From assembly GCA_001270045.2 (NCBI GenBank), contig DF970673.1, forward strand, positions 71,209-135,208: a stretch of 64,000 bases of DNA, written 5' to 3'. The stretch's first letter is position 1. Every line of letters starts with the position of its first letter. Both the position numbers and the translations under genes were made by a program. The notes beneath the pieces are model-generated. The model did not search any database, was not told the DNA's origin, and saw nothing but the letters and a program-made list of their open reading frames with translations. Positions 35,873-44,818 of the stretch are shown piece by piece. This stretch comes from Bacteroidales bacterium 6E (GTDB lineage: Bacteria; Bacteroidota; Bacteroidia; Bacteroidales; Prolixibacteraceae).

Positions 35873-36913
35873 ATGCAGGAAAAAGTCCAATCCCCCAAAA
35901 AATTGACAATCGATTCCATTCCTGAACCTGATAATCTGGAAGATGTTGTTTTTTCATTGATGGTAAATCCCAATTTGTCGACCATTAACTATTTTAATGA
36001 TTTCAGTGAGGATGTCATCACTCCGCAAAGTCTGGAAAGCGATAATCCAGATGAAAGCGGCATTTTTGAACTCGAAGCTACCGGCCAGTCCCTGGCTATA
36101 ACAACACATGCCGTTCATCATCATCTCGAGGATGATCCCAAAACTGCCACGGAGATTCTGGTTTCGCGTGCAGCCCGGAAAATGTTATGTTTTGGTGCCC
36201 AGCCGGCAGCTGTCAGTGCTTTCCTTTATCACATCGACTTTGCCGATCCCAATGGCCACTCCATTGCTAAAGGTGCAAAGCAGGGCCTTGAGAATGCATG
36301 TAGTCACTTTAATCTGAAGATCACGGACCGGAAGATCAGGTTTGATCATTTCAAGGGACATGGTCCTGTACCTCCTACTATCATCGTTAGTATGATGGGC
36401 TTTATCCAAAGCAAGGAATGTTTGACCACGGGAACATTTTCGCAAAAAGGAAACAATATTTTCATGATTGGCAGGTCAGTGAATGATATTGGGGCTTCGG
36501 AATACCTTGAGTTCTATCATGGTATATCTGAATCACCACTGCCTGCATTTGATATTTCAACCGAAGTTAAAATCCAGGAGGTTCTTCGGGTGCTTCACCA
36601 GAAGAGACTCATCAATAGTGCCAATCCGGTCGGTAAGGGTGGATTGTTTTTTACCCTTCTTCGTGCTGCGTTTCCCAATAACCTCGGATTTGATATTACC
36701 ACCGATGCCGAAATCAGGAGAGACGCATTTCTCTTTGGTGAATCAATGGGGCGAATCGTGGTAGACGTGAATCCTGAAATGGAAGATGAATTTGTAGACG
36801 TTTTAACGGATATGAAAGTTCCTTTCTTCGCCCTTGGACATGTCACCAGGGGTGAGATCCGGATTGACGATATATCATTCGGCTATACCGATAAAATGAG
36901 TGCTGGATATTAA
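35873..36913 (+). CDS. PurL-like AIR-synthase-domain protein, single module
   Basis: 346 residues. It matches one PurM/PurL-type module: an AIRS N-terminal domain (PKTATEILVSRAARKMLCFGAQPAAV), then an AIRS_C domain with GASEYLEF, LINSANPVGKGGLFFTLLRAAFPNN and FLFGESMGRIVVDV, which reads like the C-terminal half of FGAM synthase. The SAHDxSxGG motif of the active enzymes is SANPVGKGG, and no glutaminase or linker domain is attached. A full purine-pathway role is therefore doubtful. The stop overlaps the ubiE start by one base (TAATG). A 172-codon upstream extension of this frame lies antisense to the SDR gene and is rejected. Confidence 0.72.
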   Translation: MQEKVQSPKKLTIDSIPEPDNLEDVVFSLMVNPNLSTINYFNDFSEDVITPQSLESDNPDESGIFELEATGQSLAITTHAVHHHLEDDPKTATEILVSRAARKMLCFGAQPAAVSAFLYHIDFADPNGHSIAKGAKQGLENACSHFNLKITDRKIRFDHFKGHGPVPPTIIVSMMGFIQSKECLTTGTFSQKGNNIFMIGRSVNDIGASEYLEFYHGISESPLPAFDISTEVKIQEVLRVLHQKRLINSANPVGKGGLFFTLLRAAFPNNLGFDITTDAEIRRDAFLFGESMGRIVVDVNPEMEDEFVDVLTDMKVPFFALGHVTRGEIRIDDISFGYTDKMSAGY

Positions 36914-37635
36914 TGGCTGTAAAACCTTACAAAGATTCTGCCGGTAGCAAGAAGCAGCAGGTAGAACAGATGTTCGACAATATTTCCCATCGTTACGATT
37001 TTCTGAATCATTTTCTTTCGCTTTCGCTGGATAAATGGTGGCGAAGAAAGGCCATAATGGAACTGTCAGATTGCCAGGTCATGGATTTGCTGGATGTTGC
37101 AACCGGTACCGGAGATATGGTGGCTGCTGCCTTACGGTTAAGGCCACGGCACATCATCGGCATTGACCTGTCGGAAGGTATGCTGGAAATTGCACGCAGA
37201 AAGAAGCATCTTCAGAAGGAAGGTATTCTTATTGAATTCATTAAGGGAGATTCTGAAGCTCTCCCTTTTGAAGGAAATTCATTTGATGCAGTGACAGTGG
37301 CTTTTGGCGTGAGAAATTTTGAGGATCCCCAAAGGGGACTTTCCGAAATTTTCCGTGTACTTCGACCGGGAAAAAGATTGGTTGTCCTTGAATTTTCAAA
37401 ACCCGACCGGTTCCCGATGAAGCAATTGTACAATTTTTACTTTAAGTATATCTTGCCCCTCTTCGGAAAAGTGATTTCCAAGGACAATGAGGCATATTCT
37501 TATCTTCCTGAATCAGTTCTGAATTTTCCGGAAAAGGAAGGATTTCTCAGTTTGATGGAAGCTGCCGGATTTCGGAACAGCAGATACAAACGACTGACAT
37601 CCGGAATTGTTTCGATATATGTGGGAGAAAAGTAA
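36913..37635 (+). CDS. ubiE: Demethylmenaquinone/ubiquinone C-methyltransferase
   Basis: 240 residues, normal length. The SAM motif LDVATGTGDMV, the UbiE signatures YDFLNHFLSLSLDKWWRR near residue 30 and RVLRPGKRLVVLEFSKP near 150, and the closing RYKRLTSGIVSIYVGEK are present. In this clade it would methylate demethylmenaquinone (also called menG). Translationally coupled to the PurL-like gene by the TAATG overlap and followed by porT after 66 bases; a ubiE-porT pair is a recurring Bacteroidota arrangement. Confidence 0.95.
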   Translation: MAVKPYKDSAGSKKQQVEQMFDNISHRYDFLNHFLSLSLDKWWRRKAIMELSDCQVMDLLDVATGTGDMVAAALRLRPRHIIGIDLSEGMLEIARRKKHLQKEGILIEFIKGDSEALPFEGNSFDAVTVAFGVRNFEDPQRGLSEIFRVLRPGKRLVVLEFSKPDRFPMKQLYNFYFKYILPLFGKVISKDNEAYSYLPESVLNFPEKEGFLSLMEAAGFRNSRYKRLTSGIVSIYVGEK

Positions 37636-37701
37636 TCAAGGACTCGATACAATAAATTTAACAGGGAACGGTTTTAAAAGCAGATAATTACCTGATAGAC
37701 C

Positions 37702-38457
37702 ATGCGAATTTTTCTGATGTTTCTGTGTTTGATGGCTGCAAGCACCGCCCATTCCCAAAAAGTGAAACAAAAATATCTCACCACTTTTGATGATAAGAGA
37801 TTGCATTTTGGTTTTTCGTTGGGAGTCAATACGCTGGATTTCAGTGTGGTCAATTATGCTCCCATCGGGGAGAACAAGAATTTTATGGTCCGCAATTGGT
37901 CGGGTAATCCCAATGTTACGGATACGGTTACGGCCGACGTGGCTGGGCTGATTCCAGGCTTTACGGTGGGGATGGTTTCCAGTCTTCGTTTAACAAGGGA
38001 TCTGGATTTGCGGTTTCTACCCGGTATGTCATTTGGGGAACGAAAATTAAGGTACAACCGGGAAGTCATTGACAATAACTTCGAATTTAACACGCCTCAG
38101 TATGAATACTCTATAAAAAGCACCTTTCTTGATTTTCCCCTGCTTATCAAATATAAGGCTCTGAGGATCAATAATGACAGGCCATATGTGGTTTTTGGCG
38201 GTGCCTACCGGGTGGATATTTCAAAGTCGGCCTCCGAAGATCTTGTTTCCATCAAAAGGGGTAATTTTTATGCCGAGCTGGGGGCTGGCTGGGATACTTA
38301 CCTTCAGTTTTTCAGGTTTTCGGTTGAGGCCAAGGTTAGCATCGGGCTTAACGACATTCTGGGACCTGCGCCAGACCAAACACAGCGGCAATATTACACC
38401 GAAGCCATCAAGTCACTGCGATCGAACATTTTTACACTGGTCTTTCATTTCGAATGA
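37702..38457 (+). CDS. porT: PorT-type outer-membrane protein of type IX secretion
   Basis: 251 residues with a signal peptide (MRIFLMFLCLMAASTAHSQ) and an all-beta body that fits an eight-stranded barrel. Features of PorT/SprT include the RLHFGFSLGVNTLDFSV start of strand 1, GIPGFTVGMVSSLRLTRDLDLRFLPG-like strand pair, FLDFPLLIKYKALRINN and AYRVDISKS, and the closing SNIFTLVFHFE. PorT is one of the genes needed for T9SS export, and it fits with the giant T9SS substrate 4 kb upstream. Its stop codon directly abuts the convergent TrmH gene. Confidence 0.88.
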   Translation: MRIFLMFLCLMAASTAHSQKVKQKYLTTFDDKRLHFGFSLGVNTLDFSVVNYAPIGENKNFMVRNWSGNPNVTDTVTADVAGLIPGFTVGMVSSLRLTRDLDLRFLPGMSFGERKLRYNREVIDNNFEFNTPQYEYSIKSTFLDFPLLIKYKALRINNDRPYVVFGGAYRVDISKSASEDLVSIKRGNFYAELGAGWDTYLQFFRFSVEAKVSIGLNDILGPAPDQTQRQYYTEAIKSLRSNIFTLVFHFE

Positions 38458-39231
38458 TCATGGCCGCAAATTTCTGCTCCTTATTTCCGAGCAGATAATG
38501 GCAGATGCAACTCCCACATTCAGGGACTCGGCATGTTTGTCTCCAACTGCAAAGGACGGGATGAAGATTTTGTCCGAAATGAAGGGCATGGTTGTATCCC
38601 GGATACCTGAACCTTCATTGCCCATTACCATGATGCCGGAAGAAGGTAAGCGCTTGGTGTAAAGGTTATCACCCTCAAGGAATGTGCCTCCGATAAAAAT
38701 GTTCTTATCCTTCATGGTTGATAAATATCCGGGCAATTCCGCGTAATGTACCCTGGTTCTGAAGATAGATCCCATGGTGGCCTGTACCGTTTTGGGATTG
38801 AAAACATCCACAGTGTCGGGAGAACATACAATGTCAGTGATCCCAAACCAATCCGCAATTCGTACAATGGTTCCCATGTTTCCGGGATCTTGAATTCCAT
38901 CAAGGCACAATACCCAATCTTTTGCAGGATTAGCTTCATTCAGGTCGTAATCAGGAATTTTACAAAGTGCAAGGGCCTCCTGGGGAGATTTGAGCAGGCT
39001 CGCCTTACTGATCTGGTCACAATCGCTTGCAATTACCTCTGTTTTGCTTGTTATTTGTGAAGCGTATGCCTCAAGGTAACCTTGCGTTGCAATCAGGGTT
39101 TCGATTTCAATATTCGATGTCAGAAGGTCATGAATCATTTTATTTCCTTCGGCCAAAAAAAGTCCCGATAGTTTCCGGTATTTCTTTTGGTCAAGAGATT
39201 TTATCAACTTTATGATGGATTTCGGGATCAC
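38458..39231 (-). CDS. TrmH/SpoU-family RNA 2'-O-ribose methyltransferase
   Basis: 257 residues from a GTG start: an N-terminal substrate-binding domain (SIIKLIKSLDQKKYRKLSGLFLAEG) and a SPOUT trefoil-knot domain with the three motifs DGIQDPGNMGTIVRIADWFG, VMGNEGSGI and SLNVGVASAIICSEI. It should methylate a ribose in rRNA or tRNA; the exact site is unknown. I chose GTG 39231 because it yields the usual N-terminus; reading back to 39312 (TTG) adds 27 codons that are AT-rich and not family-like. Convergent with porT and divergent from tamL. Confidence 0.88.
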   Translation of the reverse strand: MIPKSIIKLIKSLDQKKYRKLSGLFLAEGNKMIHDLLTSNIEIETLIATQGYLEAYASQITSKTEVIASDCDQISKASLLKSPQEALALCKIPDYDLNEANPAKDWVLCLDGIQDPGNMGTIVRIADWFGITDIVCSPDTVDVFNPKTVQATMGSIFRTRVHYAELPGYLSTMKDKNIFIGGTFLEGDNLYTKRLPSSGIMVMGNEGSGIRDTTMPFISDKIFIPSFAVGDKHAESLNVGVASAIICSEIRSRNLRP

Positions 39232-39287
39232 TGCTATATTTTTGAAATGTTTGTACAAAATAACATATTCCTGATTATACTCTTGAC

Positions 39288-39295
39288 TATTTTTG
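39288..39295 (+). promoter_or_regulatory. Putative -7 element (TATTTTTG) for tamL
   Basis: TATTTTTG matches TAnnTTTG and lies 17 bases before the proposed TTG start of tamL, giving a very short leader. No -33 box stands out. Confidence 0.4.
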
Positions 39296-39312
39296 CATGA
39301 AATGAGACTCAA

Positions 39313-41646
39313 TTGAAAAGAAGGGATACATATATAACAAGTTGCCGGCCTATATTCGTCATTGTGATTATGGCAGTTGTTCTGGCTTCATGCTCGACCA
39401 CCAAATATTTGGGAGAGGATGAGTATCTTCTGAACAAGGTGGTCGTAGATGTAAACAATCCCGATATTGACAAGGAGGAATTGAGAAGTTATCTGAGAAT
39501 AAAGGAAAATACCCGAATCCTCGGCTTTTTTAAGTTTCATTTGTGGCTATATAACCTGTCTTCCAGAAATAAGCCTGATGGATGGTTGAAACGGACAGGT
39601 GAAGCACCGCAATTGTTCGATCCTGTTGCTGCCGACCTGTCGCGTAACCAGATCATCCAGTACCTTCACAATAAAGGTTATTATGATGCAGAGGTTGACC
39701 TTGACACAAAAGAGAACCAGGAGAGAAAAAAGGTCAGTTTGCATTATACCATTCAAAGTGGGAACGTTTTCAGGATCGGGAAAGTGGATAACCAGATAAG
39801 TCAGGAGGAGTTAAAAAGATTGTTTGAGGAGGATTATTCATCTTCGGTGTTGAAACCGGGCCATCGGTTTGATTTGGACATGCTTGATTCAGAGCGCGAC
39901 CGGATTTCAAATTTTTTCAGGAACCGGGGTTATTATTACTTCAATAAATCGATGCTCTTCTTTGACGCTGATACGTTAGGGGAGGGGAATGTTGCAGATT
40001 TAGTCTTGGGAATTGAACCGGGAACCGATAATGCCCTTGATTCCGCAAGGATATTCAGGCCATGGTTTGTCAAGGACCTGCAATGGTCGATATTGAATGA
40101 TAACCGTGAATTTGCCTATCAGGAAAGTTTGGGTCCGGATACGATCAAGGCAGGAAAGAATTTGTTCATTTTCCGTGACGAATTTCCATATAATCCCAGA
40201 TTATTTCAGCGGTTAAGCCGCATAGAGACGGATTCTTTATATCATTTTGGTAAAGCCGAGGATACCTTTACCGCACTGAACCGCTTACGGCAGTTCCGGT
40301 TTATCAATATCTATTTCCAGCCACAATCCTTAAAAGGCGATACAACCTGGCTGAACGGATATATAGATCTTGCGCCTTTGCCCCGGCAGGCGGTAACGTT
40401 TGACGTAGAGGGGACAAATACCTCAGGTAACCTGGGGGTTGCCGGAAATGTCAATTATATGCATCGCAATTTGTTCAAGGGTGCCGAAATCATATCACTG
40501 AAGCTGAAAGGGGCAATGGAAAGACAACAAGCAGTGGTAAGTGAGCAGTCTCTGGATTTTAATACACGGGAAATTGGCGTGGAGGCAAATTTAAGTGTTC
40601 CCAAATTGCTGGGTCCGGCCAATCTTTTCCATTCATTCGGGAATGTTTTGCCTAAAACCTTGATTTCGATTGGATACAATTTTCAGCGCAGACCCGATTA
40701 TACCCGAACCATCTCTTCCATGAAACTTGGCTATGAATGGATGACATCAACCTATACCCGCCACAATTGGGATATACTTGATTTTAACCTAGTCAATCTC
40801 TCCAGATTTGATCCGGCGTTTTTAAATTCTATTTACGATCTTTATATCAAGAGTAGTTTTACCGACCATTTGATTTTTGGAACGAGTTATGTTTTTACCC
40901 ATAATACTCAGGAAATCAGGACAAGGAGTAACTATTATTATCTGAGATTCTCTGCCGAGTCCTCAGGTAATACACTGTACCTTCTTTCGAAAATGCTAGG
41001 AGCGTCCAAGACCATGGAAGTGGATACGGTAGGATTAAAGCCTCAGGAATATTATACATTCCTTGATTCACGCTATGCCCAGTTTTTGAAAAGTGATATT
41101 GAGATACGCAGGGGAGTAATGATCGACCGCTATAATTCTGTGGTAGGCCGTTTCTTTGCGGGTGTGGGTTTGCCCTATGGTAACTTTGACGTTTTGCCGT
41201 TTGAAAAGAAATATTTCACGGGAGGTGCCAACGGAATCAGGGCATGGCAGGTCAGATCCCTGGGGCCCGGTACCTACAAGGCTCCTCCCAGGTCATATCC
41301 AAACCAGTCGGGCGACATAAAACTGGAAGCCAACCTTGAGTACAGGTTCCGGCTGATACGTTATCTTGAAAGTGCCTTTTTCCTGGACGTAGGAAATATA
41401 TGGGCTATCAATGAGAAGGACAACCGACCCGGCGCCCAGTTCAACCTAAATAGCTTTTACAGGCAGTTTGCCGTCGGAACGGGAACCGGTATTCGTCTGG
41501 ATTTTGATTATTTTATCTTTCGGCTCGATTTGGGAATGAAACTTCGTGATCCTGCCCAATCCGAAAACAGCGGGTGGATACCCGGCAGCCGAAAGCTTAA
41601 AGGTGAGGATTTTAACCTGTCGTTTGCCATTGGTTATCCTTTCTGA
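39313..41646 (+). CDS. Omp85-family outer-membrane lipoprotein (TamL/TamA-like)
   Basis: 777 residues. The N-terminus has a basic head (KRR), a hydrophobic stretch and lipobox LASC at Cys27, so it is a lipoprotein. POTRA domains follow (about 35-360): IIQYLHNKGYYDAEVDLDT and RISNFFRNRGYYYF are POTRA-type helices. The last ~350 residues form a 16-stranded barrel ending in GYPF with a terminal Phe, and GGANGIRAWQVRSLGPG is the L6 VRGF/Y-type loop. A lipidated Omp85 of this kind is the Bacteroidota TamL, thought to work with TamB in outer-membrane assembly. The start is a TTG, as no ATG gives a signal peptide. No tamB is seen here. Confidence 0.85.
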   Translation: MKRRDTYITSCRPIFVIVIMAVVLASCSTTKYLGEDEYLLNKVVVDVNNPDIDKEELRSYLRIKENTRILGFFKFHLWLYNLSSRNKPDGWLKRTGEAPQLFDPVAADLSRNQIIQYLHNKGYYDAEVDLDTKENQERKKVSLHYTIQSGNVFRIGKVDNQISQEELKRLFEEDYSSSVLKPGHRFDLDMLDSERDRISNFFRNRGYYYFNKSMLFFDADTLGEGNVADLVLGIEPGTDNALDSARIFRPWFVKDLQWSILNDNREFAYQESLGPDTIKAGKNLFIFRDEFPYNPRLFQRLSRIETDSLYHFGKAEDTFTALNRLRQFRFINIYFQPQSLKGDTTWLNGYIDLAPLPRQAVTFDVEGTNTSGNLGVAGNVNYMHRNLFKGAEIISLKLKGAMERQQAVVSEQSLDFNTREIGVEANLSVPKLLGPANLFHSFGNVLPKTLISIGYNFQRRPDYTRTISSMKLGYEWMTSTYTRHNWDILDFNLVNLSRFDPAFLNSIYDLYIKSSFTDHLIFGTSYVFTHNTQEIRTRSNYYYLRFSAESSGNTLYLLSKMLGASKTMEVDTVGLKPQEYYTFLDSRYAQFLKSDIEIRRGVMIDRYNSVVGRFFAGVGLPYGNFDVLPFEKKYFTGGANGIRAWQVRSLGPGTYKAPPRSYPNQSGDIKLEANLEYRFRLIRYLESAFFLDVGNIWAINEKDNRPGAQFNLNSFYRQFAVGTGTGIRLDFDYFIFRLDLGMKLRDPAQSENSGWIPGSRKLKGEDFNLSFAIGYPF

Positions 41647-41818
41647 TTGATGCTTTGAATTTGATTGCTTACATATGCGTCGTACCATTGTTTGGTGAAT
41701 TTTCATTTGATAATCTTTTGAAGGTTTTCGTTTACACTTTGAAATTATTTTGCATTTTTACCTCCCCGTTTCGATTAAAAGGAAGCGGTTTAATGATTTC
41801 TTCTACAATCAATCGATT

Positions 41819-43181
41819 ATGATGCAGGATACAGGTGGAAGGGAAGTATTCGGTTCCCGTTTTGGCGTAATTGCGGCAACGGCAGGCTCTGCCATCGGAC
41901 TAGGAAACATTTGGCGATTCCCTTATGTCGCCGGGGAAAACGGAGGGGCGGCATTTTTGCTGATATATATAGGTTTTGTGATTGTCATCGGGGTTCCTGT
42001 AATGTTGTCCGAATTTGTGATAGGCAGAAGTGCCCAGCAGAACGCTTTCGGTTCTTTCAGGAAATTGGCGCCTGGCAAACCCTGGTATTTGATTGGGTTA
42101 ATGGGGGTGGTAGCCGCTTTCATGATTCTTGCGTTCTATACCGCGGTGGCCGGATGGACCCTTGAGTACCTTTATCAATCTCTGACAAATGGATTTGCAG
42201 GGAAAGATGCGGCGCAGCTCGAGACAATGTTCACCGAATTTCAGGGTTCTTCTTTCAGACCGATACTTTGGTTTTTTGTCTTTATGGGATTGACCGCCGG
42301 CATTATCATGATGGGCGTAAAAAAAGGCATTGAAAAGTCCACTAAGATAATGATGCCAATTTTGGTGTTGTTGTTACTTATTATGGCAATACGTTCAGTT
42401 ACCTTGCCCGGTGCCATGGAAGGTGTGAAGTTTCTTTTTAAACCTGATTTTTCGAAGATTACAACCAAAATCGGTGCTAGAGGCACTTGGACAGTCATTT
42501 TTTTCACTGAGTATTGGGATGGGGACACTTATAACCTATGCCTCTTATGTGCCCAAAGACAATAAACTGGGAAATACCGCCATTTCGGTGGCAATCGCTG
42601 ATTCAATGGTGGCGATTCTTGCTGGATTGGCAATTTTTCCCGCCGTCTTCGCTTTTGGAATAGCGCCAGGTTCTGGGGCTGGACTGGTCTATATCACATT
42701 GCCAAATATCTTTCAACAAATGTTGGGAGGATATTTCTTTTCCATTATATTTTTTGTTTTGTTGGGTGTCGCTGCTTTAACTTCAACGATATCGGTTCTT
42801 GAGGTGATCGTGGCATTCTTTGTGGAAGAACTAAATCTTAAAAGGAAGGCTGCCACATGGATCTCAATTTCATTGGTCTCAATACTTGGCGTTATGTCTG
42901 CCTTGTCGTGGGGTGCATTATCGGGTTTAAAAATATTAGGGTTTTCCGTTTTTGAATTGCTGGATTATACCTCGGCGAATATTTTACTTCCTTTGGGAGG
43001 ATTTTTCATAGTGTTGTTTGTTGCCTGGTTTTATGGAAGGGAAAGGGCTGCAAATGAATTATCGAATGAAGGAAAGTTGAAAATCAGATTTTTCCCATTT
43101 TTCCTGTTTGTCATCAGGTTCTTAGCCCCAATTTGCATTGCATTCATATTCCTTCAGGGCATAGGTCTGATTAAATTTTAA
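41819..43181 (+). pseudogene. Sodium:neurotransmitter symporter family gene, split by a frameshift
   Basis: Two adjacent frames encode one NSS/SNF transporter. The first (from MMQDTGGREVFGSRFG) has the family N-terminus GSAIGLGNIWRFPYVAGENGG with its Na+ site and runs to about ITTKI, then goes out of frame; the second resumes from VLEALGQSFFSLSIGMGTLITYASYVPKDNKL to the C-terminus. The shift needs removal of one base near 42473 (ATCGGTGCT). Restoring it would give about 453 residues and 11-12 helices, a typical bacterial length. No slippery sequence is visible, so it is either a pseudogene or a sequencing/assembly error. A terminator follows at 43205. Confidence 0.88.
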
Positions 43182-43204
43182 AATTCCATAAAGATCATAT
43201 GTAT

Positions 43205-43236
43205 AAAACCGACCAGATTTTTGGTCGGTTTTTTTT
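43205..43236 (+). terminator. Rho-independent terminator of the NSS symporter gene
   Basis: ACCGACCA (43208-43215) pairs with TGGTCGGT (43222-43229) around a 6-nt loop, with further A:T pairs outside, followed by TTTTTTTT. Confidence 0.88.
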
Positions 43237-43366
43237 CTTTTTGTTTCTTTGATTCTTCATGGCAATACCTGTCACATACCCTGGATTGTTCTCGATTGAT
43301 CCTGTTCTTCAGTTTGGGAAGAAAATTTCGTTTGCACTTATTCTCATTATATTGAGTTAGGCAGAA

Positions 43367-44467
43367 ATGAATATGGAGAGAATGAGAAGTTTCTTACGGA
43401 AATGGTTCAGCTTAACCAGATCAGAGAAGAGAGGCTTTATAATAGTCAGCCTGTTTCTTGTTTTTGCAATTGTCTTGAATGTCCTATCTGTCAGGATGGA
43501 TTCTGAGGATTCTTTTGATTATGCTGAAATCTCTCAAAAACTGGATATCCTTCAACAGTTAGCCTCGGATCAAGTTCATGAATCGCCCCGTTCGTTATTC
43601 CAATTTGATCCAAATGCACTCTCTGAATCTGACTTTGAAAGTCTAGATATCCCTGATAGGGTAAAAAGAAATATAATAAGTTACAGACATAAGGGTGGCA
43701 AGTTTAAGAAACCTGATGATCTTCGCAAGATCTATGGAATGAACGACAGCTTATTTGATTTGGTATCCCCTTTTCTGACCTTTCAGGTAAGGGAACCCAA
43801 GCTTATCTTCCGTAAGGAGAATGAGTCGTCAGGTAGGGAATTGTTTGTGTTTGATCCCAATACAGCATCAATGGATACACTCAGGGAACTGGGATTTTCT
43901 GATTTTGCCGCCGATAATCTCTGCCGTTATATCTCCAAAGGCGGTGTAATCAGGAAAAAGGAAGACCTTCTGAAAATTTATGGTGTGGACAATGATTTTT
44001 TCGGAAAAATAGCGCCATATATCGCTTTGGATTCCACGAAGGAGTTTATGAAAGGAAAGGTGGAGCATTTGGTAATTGAATTGAACAGTGCCGACTCGAC
44101 AATCCTTATCTCCATTCCGGGAATAGGTCCGGCGTATGCCTCACGGATCATCAGGTACAGGAAACTTTTGGGCGGATATTACAAAAAGGAACAGTTACTC
44201 GAAGTTTATGGGATGACAGAGGCACTCTTTCATCAGATATGCGCATACCTTGAAATTGACACAGTCCGGATTGAAAAAAAGAAGATTAATCTCGCTGAAT
44301 ATGCTGATTTGAGGACACATCCCTATATTTCGAACCGACAGGCCAGACTGATTCTTGATTCCAGATCTGACAGGGGACCATGGGGAAACGTCAATGAACT
44401 GAAACTCGACACAATTTTCTCAATGCCAGAGTTTGAGCGGGTTTCACCTTATCTGACACTTTGGTGA
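43367..44467 (+). CDS. Membrane-anchored protein with four ComEA-type HhH repeats
   Basis: 366 residues: one membrane helix near 24-42 (FIIVSLFLVFAIVLNVLSV), then four repeats of the helix-hairpin-helix type. Each has a core like P-x-x-(V/A)-x-x-I-x-x-Y-R-x-x-G-G-x-(F/Y)-x-(K/N)-x-x-(D/E)-L; only the third (IPGIGPAYASRIIRYRKLLGG) has the full GxG hairpin, while the others are weaker. HhH domains bind DNA without sequence preference, and ComEA-like proteins serve DNA uptake; a membrane-held DNA-binding or scaffolding role is inferred. No competence genes are nearby. Alone between two terminator/promoter boundaries. Confidence 0.8.
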   Translation: MNMERMRSFLRKWFSLTRSEKRGFIIVSLFLVFAIVLNVLSVRMDSEDSFDYAEISQKLDILQQLASDQVHESPRSLFQFDPNALSESDFESLDIPDRVKRNIISYRHKGGKFKKPDDLRKIYGMNDSLFDLVSPFLTFQVREPKLIFRKENESSGRELFVFDPNTASMDTLRELGFSDFAADNLCRYISKGGVIRKKEDLLKIYGVDNDFFGKIAPYIALDSTKEFMKGKVEHLVIELNSADSTILISIPGIGPAYASRIIRYRKLLGGYYKKEQLLEVYGMTEALFHQICAYLEIDTVRIEKKKINLAEYADLRTHPYISNRQARLILDSRSDRGPWGNVNELKLDTIFSMPEFERVSPYLTLW

Positions 44468-44520
44468 TTTTTTAAATTGTTAACGTTTACGATGACCGAA
44501 AAACAATTTTTTGTCTTATA

Positions 44521-44551
44521 TTTGATTACGACTGAATAATTTCTAAATTTG
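44521..44551 (+). promoter_or_regulatory. Bacteroidota promoter of the rpsU-xerD-hpf operon
   Basis: TTTG (44521-44524), exactly 19 nt, then TAAATTTG (44544-44551) fit both consensus boxes perfectly. The start would be about 37 bases before rpsU. Confidence 0.8.
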
Positions 44552-44587
44552 CGCCTCGATTTCAAAAATAGTTAATAGGAAAAAGAT

Positions 44588-44779
44588 ATGATTATTATTC
44601 CCGTAAAAGAAGGCGAAAACATTGAAAGAGCCTTAAAAAGGTTCAAGAGGAAATTTGAAAAAACAGGCGTGATTAAGGAACTGCGTGAAAGACAGGCCTT
44701 TTCGAAACCTTCTGTCAAAAAAAGAACTGAACTGAAGAAGGCAATCTATATTCAGGGCTTGCAAAGACAGGAAGACTAG
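44588..44779 (+). CDS. rpsU: 30S ribosomal protein S21
   Basis: 63 residues, the usual size. The start MIIIPVKEGENIERALKRFKRKFEKTGVIKELRERQAF pattern with many Lys/Arg and the FEKTG motif is diagnostic for bS21, which sits near the anti-SD region of the small subunit. First gene of the rpsU-xerD-hpf transcript behind a perfect Bacteroidota promoter. Confidence 0.97.
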   Translation: MIIIPVKEGENIERALKRFKRKFEKTGVIKELRERQAFSKPSVKKRTELKKAIYIQGLQRQED

Positions 44780-44818
44780 TAGGAAATTATTCGGTTCCTG
44801 ATTTTTTGATTGTATTGA

